Assembly (NCBI GenBank): GCA_000611775.1
Contig: KK106987.1
Location: 1,178,001 to 1,242,000, forward strand
Length of the DNA stretch: 64,000 bases
Direction of reading: 5' to 3'
Source of the DNA: Umbilicaria muhlenbergii
Taxonomy: Eukaryota > Ascomycota > Lecanoromycetes > Umbilicariales > Umbilicariaceae
Made by a program: the position numbers and the translations under genes. The notes below the pieces were generated by a model, which did no database searches, was not told the origin of the DNA, and saw only the letters and a program-made list of their open reading frames with translations. Positions 56,593 through 64,000 of the stretch are shown in pieces. Position 1 is the first letter of the stretch; each line of letters begins with the position of its first letter.

Positions 56593-57640
56593 GACGTTCG
56601 ACGGTGGTCTCGAATAGGAAATTATGCCTGATTGGGACAATGCGGATGGGGACTTTGGATGTCAATCTGATATGCCCTGTAGGGCAGGTAGAGCTGAGCT
56701 AATTGCTAATTAACATCTATGTGCCCTTTTGAGATGCGCAACCATGATATTAGCTCAAACACGCTCATCGTGGTTCCACATTCACAGCTCCCTTATGACA
56801 TGCAGTGGCCTGGCAGGGTTGCGGTAGGTACAAAGGAACTATGAGGGGTGTTGTGTTATTAATACTCCCACAGGAAAACACATGCTTGCGAGACGGGCTT
56901 CTTCCAGCCTGCGTGTTCGTTCCGCGTGATCGGCATCATCTGCACGAGTAGCATGGTGGACGAGGTTAAGAGAGAAGCAAAATTTAAGGTAGAATCACGA
57001 TCCGAAGTGTCGAGATGCGCGTCATGCCAGATCGAGTAAGTACCGACGTCATGCCGCAGGTGAGGCTGACGCCATCGGGAATGTGACGTGGGCTTGGGTC
57101 GCATGTTTCATCATCCGAGATTGCATTTCCTTCTTTCAGAGAAGCAGAGAAGCAGAGAAGCTGCCGCCCGGGTTGGAGTTGTGGCTCTGAATTGAACGCC
57201 TTGTGGGATAGAGTACTTGTGATGGAGAGTTGCAATCTGGGGGGAGAAGGATACATCTGCAACTGAGGGTCTTCTCCATCTCTTCACCAGAGACTGCTAC
57301 TCACACTGATCCTGTTGTGGTTTGAAGGCTCAGACTAGGCCAAGGTCTGAACGAACCCGGTACTCTCAGACATCTTCGTGACCAGATCCTGATTTGGATG
57401 CCCAGTATCCCTTACCGTACTTGCAGTGAATGCAGACTGCGATGTTACGGTATTGATGATTCGGCAAAGAGGTTCGGGCCCTGCGTCATACGGCGTTTGA
57501 GATGTTGAGGCCATCCTATCATGCTGTCCGCCTAAACGGAAGCGACGAGAGTCTGGATGAGAAGAGACCCCAAGAGCTGCCCCTGGGATTTACAGCGAGA
57601 TTGGCCTGTAAACATAGATGGCGTACCTGGAGGGTGTTAG

Positions 57641-57673
57641 CTATGATCTATGATCTATGATCTATGATCCATG
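57641..57673. repeat. CTATGAT microsatellite
   Basis: A 7-bp unit repeated about 4.5 times, with one final C-for-T change. Confidence 0.85.
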
Positions 57674-58101
57674 AGGAGTGAGGAACATGGTCTGTCTGAT
57701 AAGATATCCCTATTGCTCCAGCGTATGACCGAACCTTGCTTTTCGCCCTGCTGGCTTGCTGGCTCCTTTGAGTGGTGCCTTGTGCCGATCAATGACACAA
57801 ATGACATAAAGTCGCTTGAGAACCCTGAATTGGCATCGACGATCCCAGACCGAAGCATCATTACTAACCAATCCGCCAAAGCCAAAGCCACCACCAGCGG
57901 GCTTCCTTTCCTTCACCTTCACCACCTCATCAACACTCTCCTCCCTACTCTTGTCGCCTTTGTTCTTTGACATCATTGTGCTCATCTTGCTGAATGAACT
58001 GATACACCCGATCTACGAACACGAAGAGATTTTCCGAACCGACCAAGCCCACGTCATCTGGACCTCGACCTCCCCCCCTTGATAATCCACACATCTCAGC
58101 C

Positions 58102-60521
58102 ATGTCTACGATACAAAACCTCAAGAACTTCATCCGTCATGGCAAGCAGGCACGCGCGGCCAACTCACCCCACGGTGAGCCTACTACCAATGTCACCCCA
58201 GTCCACGCACAACACCAGCGCTACAATGCGGCCCCACCTCAGAACAACTACGCAATAAGCGACCCCAATATTCTGGACCACAAGCCACTGCAGCATGGGT
58301 ATGTCCCAGGTGCCGATTACTCAGCCGCGAACATTGATAACCGCAACGTCGCTGCCCAAGCCGGAGGTGTCGCCGCCAAGGCTGCCGGTGACCATCAGAA
58401 AGTGGCGGCAAACGGAGGCTCAATCGAGAGGAAGAAGGACTTCGACCCGACGGTAGTAGAGAGGATCGTTGCCGAGGAGAGGGAGAGCAAGGGCAAACTT
58501 CCCAAATATCCTGGCCTGGAAAGATGGACACTCGTAGAGAAGATGGGCGACGGCGCGTTCAGCAACGTGTACCGGGCCAAGGACAACACCGGGCAATTAG
58601 GGGAAGTGGCGATCAAAGTTGTTCGCAAATTCGAGATGAACTCCAACCAGGTAAGTATGGCCAGCCAATATGGACAGTGCCTTTCCTATATATCTGCATA
58701 TATCACCCTGGCCATTCATCGTCGCAGAGTATTTCTTATTTAATTTCATATATAACTTCTTTCTTATAAATCATTGCCGTTCTTCTATCGAAGTGAGTCA
58801 GCATTGCTTTCAGAGCCATTGCCAACACTGGGTCGTGATTAGGGCGACAACCACCTTCATCCGGACTTTAAGAAGCAGCCAAAAGTTGTGGAGGTGCGCA
58901 TTAACCTTTCCGTTCCTTCTACATAGTCAGCATTCTAGCCTTTGTCTGCTGCAACGCTACACTCCATCCCATGCACGTTACTGACCGGAATGGTACCTTC
59001 TAGAGAGCCAACATTCTCAAAGAAGTGCAGATTATGCGACAAATAGATCACCCGAACATCGTAAAGCTGATCGACTTCTCCGAGTCTCGCCAGTACTACT
59101 ACATCGTTCTGGAGCTCTGCCCTGGTGGCGAGCTCTTCCACCAGATTGTTCGATTGACGTACTTCAGCGAAGATCTCAGTAGACATGTCATCGTTCAGGT
59201 CGCCAACGCGCTGGAATACTTACACGAGGATAAAGGAGTAGTACATCGGTATGTTACATATTGACCTAGCCGTAACGCGCTGACTGACATGGTTAGTGAC
59301 ATCAAACCGGAGAATCTACTGTTCTATCCCATACCATTTATTCCTACCAAGAATCCAAAGCCGAGGTCGGCCGAGGATGAAGACAAGGCCGACGAAGGTG
59401 AATTCATTCCGGGTGTCGGAGCCGGTGGCATTGGGCAGATCAAGATTGCGGATTTCGGGTTATCAAAAGTGGTCTGGGATAGCCAAACGATGACACCTTG
59501 TGGTACCGTCGGTTATACGGCGCCTGAGATCGTTAAAGATGAACGTTATTCGAAGAGTGTTGATATGTGGGCATTAGGTTGCGTGTTGTACACACTACTA
59601 TGCGGTTTCCCGCCATTTTACGACGAAAGCATCCAGGTGCTAACCGAAAAGGTGGCTCGGGGACAATATACTTTCCTGTCACCCTGGTGGGACGACATAT
59701 CAAAGTCGGCACAGGACCTTGTATCACATCTCCTAACGGTTGACCCGGAGAAGCGATATACTATCGAACAGTTCTTGGCTCATCCCTGGATCCGTCAAAG
59801 CAACGAAGAGACTTACGCCGCAGCTGATGCACCACCCCTCGCGACACCAATGTACCAGCGCCAAAAGGAGTATGGCTTCTCCCACAAACCCACGGACCAA
59901 ACAGGCCTCGAGCCAATATCCGCCCAGTTCCTCGAAACGCCAGGCGGCGGCCAACGCCGCATGGACTTCCGCTCCCCGGGCGCCGTCAACCTGCGCGAAG
60001 TCTTCGACGTCAGCTACGCCGTGCACCGCCAAGAAGAAGAAGGCAAGCGCCGCAAAAACTTCAAGCAAGGCTACCGCGGCGCCGCCGGCATCAATAGCCT
60101 CAATGTCCTGGACGAAGACGACGACGATGACGACGACGACGACGACTACGACGATGTCGCCGACCCCTCCCTCGCTCACCACTCCGCCATGCAGCAGAAC
60201 CCGCCCGCCAAACTACCCAAGTCCCACGGCACCGGCGCCGACGTCAGCGGCGTCGAGCAGAAGATGCGGACGACGAATCTGGGGAACCCGAGCGCGGCGG
60301 CGCAGGCGAGACAGGCGGCGGTTGCGCCCCGGCACCAGCCGCAGGAGAGGGGCTACGGCCAGCACAGTCCGGCGGTGGCGGCGGCGGCGAAACAGCAGGT
60401 GCGGAAGAATCGGGGCGCGTTCGAGTTGAGTTTGGATAATGCGACACTTTTGGGGCGGAGGGGGAAGGGGCATGCGCAGGTGCATGATCCGAGTAAGTTG
60501 CGGGAACAGATTGTGCAATAA
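58102..60521 (+). CDS. srk1: Srk1/Rck2-type Ser/Thr protein kinase (MAPK-activated, CaMK group)
   Basis: Exons 58102-58650, 58843-58893, 59004-59248 and 59297-60521 encode 689 aa. The N-terminus, MSTIQNLKNFIRHGKQAR, is characteristic of fungal Srk/Rck kinases. The catalytic domain starts at WTLVEKMGDGAFSNVYRAKD, with VAIKVVRKFE, HRDIKPENLL, IADFGLSKV, TPCGTVGYTAPEIV and DMWALGCVLYTLLCGFPPF. An insert of about 45 aa, Pro- and acid-rich, lies between the HRDIKPEN loop and DFG. The long tail includes an Asp run (coded near 60,112-60,150) and basic Gln/Ala-rich sequence. In yeast and Aspergillus these kinases act under Hog1/SakA in stress and cell-cycle control. The 51-nt exon 2 encodes DNHLHPDFKKQPKVVE, a conserved loop. 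Confidence 0.94.
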
Positions 60522-61970
60522 GGGCGTTGGGATATGGGGAAGGGGGATGGGGGAAGGGCAAAGGTTGAAAAGGGGGAGGGAGGAGGGAGGTGGGTGTAGA
60601 AGTATGAGGGGATGGCGATGGCGACTGGGTCCATAATGGTTGTTCTTGCTGCTCTTTATGCTCGTCCGGGCCGGGCGCTGGGGGGCTGACTGGCGACGGT
60701 CTTACTTTAATTTTTTTTCCCCTCTCTCTCGGTGCGCTTGGCTCATGTTCTGTCTATTCTTCTTCTTCTCTTCTCCCGGTGCGCATGGGCACGAACGGGC
60801 ATGCCGGGAGGGCTCTGGACACGGCACATGCTTGTAGATGCTCTCTGGTAGAAATAGTCTGGTAGTTTTGAACGGGGAAAAACATTACACGGTCCGCGTT
60901 TTTGCCCCGAGGTGTCGACGAGGTGTGCCGTGTTCTGTGTTCCCGCATCTGCCGTGTCCGCCTTCCGACCGATCCCCTCTTGGGGGTGGAGGAAGGCTTC
61001 TCGCTGGTGGGTTTTACGGGTGGTATTTTCCGGTGGAGGGGTCTTCCTGAGCATTCCAGGTTCGCGAGATGTGTGCCGGTCGAGGCGGCCGCCGGGGGAG
61101 AAGAGTGTTGCGGGTTTTGGGAGATGGAGATGGAGATGGAGATTGGGGATGCAGATGCAGATGTAGATGCAGAATGGGTTCGAGAATGGCAATCAATGTC
61201 GAGGACGGGAGTCTGGGTCGCGGATCACCATTCGCGGGCTCTGCTGCGGACCACTCGCGCACGTTCTTTTTTTTTTTTTTTTCCGGAGCCGGCGAATGAG
61301 AGAGGGGGAGGGGGAGACGGTCTTGGCTGGCAGATATGGGCCAGCCAGCTGGACGCGTGGGAGGGAAGGTATGCAGGCATCGAGGGGGTTGGGCAGAGCG
61401 AGAGAAGGGGAAGGAGGGGGGGGGCCCTTGAGGTCTGGAAATTCTGCTGTTTGGAAGGTATGTAGGAGGTCGTGCTGTGGGGGGTTTCTATGGGGAATTG
61501 GTGAATGGGTGGTGCGCTTTTGTTTATCGTGTAACCTCGTCTTGCTCGCCGGGTCCCTATGGGGGCGTTGTAGCTCGGGTATCACGATGGAGGCATGTAT
61601 GGGGAGTGGGCGGGGATGAGCTGTTGATGTGGGGGGTTGGGGTTGGGAACCGCACGGGGGGAGGTGGAGGGGTCAGGTACGTGACGCAGCTAGGTTGATA
61701 TGCATTTAAATTGATGTATGCCTTTTTGGAGATCATTGTATTGTACGGACGCGGCTATGAGGCATTGGACTAATCACCTCTCGCTCTTGCACGCTTGTCA
61801 TTCACATGGCCGAACGCCGGACGTTTATCGCCGCGATATCTCTCGAGACTCCTACTGCTGTGGGAGTGTCTTGGAGGGGGGACCTGCTATCTCAGGAACC
61901 GTATCTGCCATTTGGGAGGACTGCTGTTCTGGGGGCTGACTTTCCAAAGACCATCTTTAAGGAGCTGTAG
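60522..61970. other. Intergenic G-rich stretch
   Basis: About 1.45 kb. Many overlapping open frames on both strands arise from G-rich, stop-poor sequence; none shows protein features. Contains a GAGATG/GCAGAT hexamer tract at about 61,121-61,172 and an 18-T run at about 61,266-61,283. Confidence 0.5.
61116..61172. repeat. Hexamer microsatellite (GAGATG/ATGCAG)
   Basis: GGAGATGGAGATGGAGATGG followed by GGATGCAGATGCAGATG-type units. Confidence 0.8.
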
Positions 61971-62189
61971 CTAGTACTTCCTGCAGTATCCGCATATACG
62001 ATGATGGCAGAAAGCGCAGTTGCGCGGGAGGGCAGGGTGCGCGCTGGTGATTTTGCAGCGGCAGCATTTGAGGATTTGTACGTGCTGGATTGGGGGACCG
62101 GAGGGATGACTGGTGCGGTCTGGAGGTGATGGAACGGGGGAACAGTCCGCAGGAGAGGGGATGTAGAGAGGGAGGGGAAGGAGGTCCAT
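61971..62189 (-). CDS. Small Cys-rich (zinc-finger-like) protein, tentative
   Basis: A 72-aa frame from ATG 62189. After a Pro/Ser-rich N-terminal half it ends ILKCCRCKITSAHPALPRNC and AFCHHRICGYCRKY, giving Cys-x2-Cys, Cys-x2-Cys-x4-Cys-x2-Cys with two His, a spacing suited to two zinc ions. Small fungal proteins with a terminal Cys knuckle like this are common and unnamed. The frame continues upstream to 62501 through poorer sequence, so a longer protein or an upstream exon is possible. No neighbour suggests a role. Confidence 0.5.
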   Translation of the reverse strand: MDLLPLPLYIPSPADCSPVPSPPDRTSHPSGPPIQHVQILKCCRCKITSAHPALPRNCAFCHHRICGYCRKY

Positions 62190-64000
62190 CAGAGAGGGAG
62201 CTTGCTGTAGGATGCGACTGGCACGAGCTGGAGCTTTTCTGGGGAAAATTGACAAATGGATAACTCGACCATTTTGACTCTTTGGGGGCCGCTGAAGGAA
62301 TGGAGTGGTATTTTGCTGGATTCGAAGATGCGAGGAGGTAAAGAGAAAGGAGGGGAGCGAGAACAATGATAGTCTTGTACTTTGTAAAAGGACTTCACTG
62401 TTCGGAGTGACGAAATGACATATCTGGTGACACGCAGTGAAGAAATTCTGCACCACGATCTGGAAATGTAGAGGTAAACTCAACGTGGCGTTTGCCATCA
62501 TCTTTTCATGCCTGCTTCACTGTACTGAGACGATGTCGGTCAAAATGGAGGAATGCGTGTATCATCTGCACCGCTCTATGAGATCTAACGCCGTGCTCGC
62601 TTTGGTGAAGACATTCGTGATAAGGGGATATTTCCTATGTCCGTAGCGACGGCAGACAGACCTCTTGTTCTTGCAATGGAGGGGTTGCTGCATCAACGCA
62701 ACAAGACGATGCAGGGTATCTGCACCTTCGAGAAACTTGTCCAAACGAGAAAGATAAGGAAAACAGAATAGATACGTCCATCGTAGGCATTGAACCCCGG
62801 TTTTGGAGGACATTCGCACCCTTTGCAACTGACTTATCGCAAGTAAGCCTGCAGTCATCAGAGGTGACGCTGAGATAGTGGGGTCTATGAGGCTAGGTTG
62901 ATCCTGAAAGTCTAAGGCACGCAGCGAAGGAAGAGAATGAGAAAGGAAGGATGGAAAAGATGGATGTAGCTATGGCGGCCCCGCTCGAGGTTAGTAGGAA
63001 GCCTGGGTCGATAAGGAGCCGCAATCGATAGGAAGCCCGGATAGATAGGAAGCCTCGGGCAGTACGAGTAATGTCGCCGACCTTGTTGAGGAATCCTCAA
63101 CGGCCTCAAGCCAGCAGCAGCGTGGTGGCAAGATTTGAAACAGTGGTAGAGCTATTAAGATTGTCAAACAAGATAAGATAATCAAGCGCGAGATGCGCAC
63201 TGCTGTCGCACTACTCTCGCAGGATTTTGGGGCATCTGGGTTCTGGATCGCGGATTACGAATTGCGCACTCTAGATTCTGGAAAGGATTCCGTTGAGTCC
63301 TGTCCATCAAGCCATCGGAAGCCTTTCCCGTAAGCCGCGATCTTTGGAGAGGAGAAGAGCAGATGTGCTTTGGCTTGGTAAGCGCCGAGAGAGTGGAGAT
63401 TGCTGCATGTTGGACGTTGGAGGTTGGATGCCATGTAGATCTTTCGATGTTGTATACGCACCTTCAGTGTTTCCGCGAGAGAGTTGCTCAGATACCACCC
63501 ACCTGTACTCCACACTACCCGTGTCCCTAGCCACTGGCCTTGCTCTCCACCGATCCGGGCTGAAGGAATTCATGCAGATCATTAGGATCCTTTCTGATTC
63601 CTCCATGTGCGCAACACGATTGCTCATCTTCGACATCGACGGGAGCAGGTGCCTGGCTGGTGGGTCGTCATGGTGGACAGCCATCACTGGACCGGCAAAC
63701 CCCACGAGTGACGGCGGATTCATTGTAGGACCAGGGGCTTGCCCTCCCACCGTAGGATAATCAAACCCCATAGTACTTCGCATCAGGAACAGCTTCGGTT
63801 TGATCGGTACGTAGGCCAAAGCCTCACCGACTCATCAGCTGAGCGTGGGTTTGTGTATCTAGTTGTAGTAATCCGGTCTGGTCGACGAGACACCACTCAG
63901 CCCCAAGCCATACGCCTCAAGTCATACCTGACCATCGGTAGGTGCCTCAAGGTATGCTTCCCGACCTATGCTGAAGTCCCTTGCGCATGACAGCCATGAC
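62190..64000. other. Right end of the window, no firm gene
   Basis: About 1.8 kb. A minus-strand frame from ATG 63783 to 63307 (158 codons, MRSTMGFDYPTVGGQAPGPT onward) has mixed amino-acid composition and could be an exon of a gene, but no family or splice support was found. A short AGGAAGCC(T/C) repeat lies near 62,995-63,055. Nothing else was recognised. Confidence 0.35.

Larger units (their letters stand above)
55688..58101. other. Intergenic stretch with small repeats
   Basis: About 2.4 kb without a supportable gene. GAAACCCAGTC-like phrases repeat at about 56,509-56,592, and a 7-bp CTATGAT unit repeats about 4.5 times at 57,641-57,673. The last 200 bp are the kinase promoter/leader, with CT-rich sequence and CACCTTCACC phrases. 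Confidence 0.5.

Noticed and set aside
59740-60429. 229-codon plus-strand frame
   Set aside because: Shifted frame inside the kinase tail; Thr/Arg/Pro low complexity.
62760-62850. TTGAACCCCGG phrase as a tRNA T arm
   Set aside because: The flanking bases do not pair and no A box lies at the right distance.

Overview
The window comes from a filamentous ascomycete (Pezizomycotina, probably Dothideomycetes; the class is inference). Genes are split by short introns, mostly 47-65 nt, with GT(A/G/T)NGT-type donors, CTAAC/CTGAC-like branch points and YAG acceptors. Several families are Pezizomycotina-typical: an RpdA histone deacetylase with a long acidic tail, a Clr5-domain protein, a PIR1-like wall mannoprotein, a GH76 mannanase, a GRDP-type protein and an F-box-like receptor protein. 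No virus-like element or recognisable transposon was found.

Layout. 1-4.7 kb: KAP120 (partial, minus) diverges from PEX2, followed by a divergent 6-phosphogluconate dehydrogenase-family protein. 6.8-8.0 kb: a secreted protein with two related Cys domains. 8.3-10.5 kb: a repeat island of two tandem arrays (about 155-bp and 146-bp units) plus a short GC-rich minisatellite. 12.7-18.9 kb: cell-surface genes (PIR1-like protein, GH76 enzyme, mucin-like membrane protein). 20.5 kb: an intron-containing tRNA-Leu-like gene. 21.5-24.8 kb: Y14 and a BuGZ/ZNF207-like zinc-finger protein. 25.9-29 kb: uncertain small genes, including a pair of related Cys-rich proteins. 30.7-33 kb: a GRDP-family protein whose 3' end is tandemly duplicated. 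34.7-44.5 kb: a small secreted protein, an F-box/WD40 protein ending in a CaaX box, TIM50, an F-box-like protein and RPN11. 44.9-53 kb: RpdA, ribosomal protein uL14, a Ted1/Cdc1-type phosphoesterase and a Clr5 protein. 53.3-60.5 kb: an NAD-type malic enzyme with a mitochondrial presequence and an Srk1/Rck2-type kinase. 60.5-64 kb is sparse, with one small zinc-binding protein candidate.

Functionally the window mixes conserved housekeeping genes (nuclear import, peroxisome import, proteasome, histone deacetylation, exon junction complex, mitochondrial import, ribosome) with a surface/secreted set. No biosynthetic cluster was seen. Likely shared promoters lie between kap120/pex2, rpn11/rpdA and tim50/F-box-like. 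The most unusual points are the 6PGDH paralogue with altered substrate and cofactor residues, the two related tandem arrays, the CaaX-terminated F-box/WD40 protein and the duplicated GRDP 3' end. All gene models are hand-spliced from the sequence; no database search was possible.
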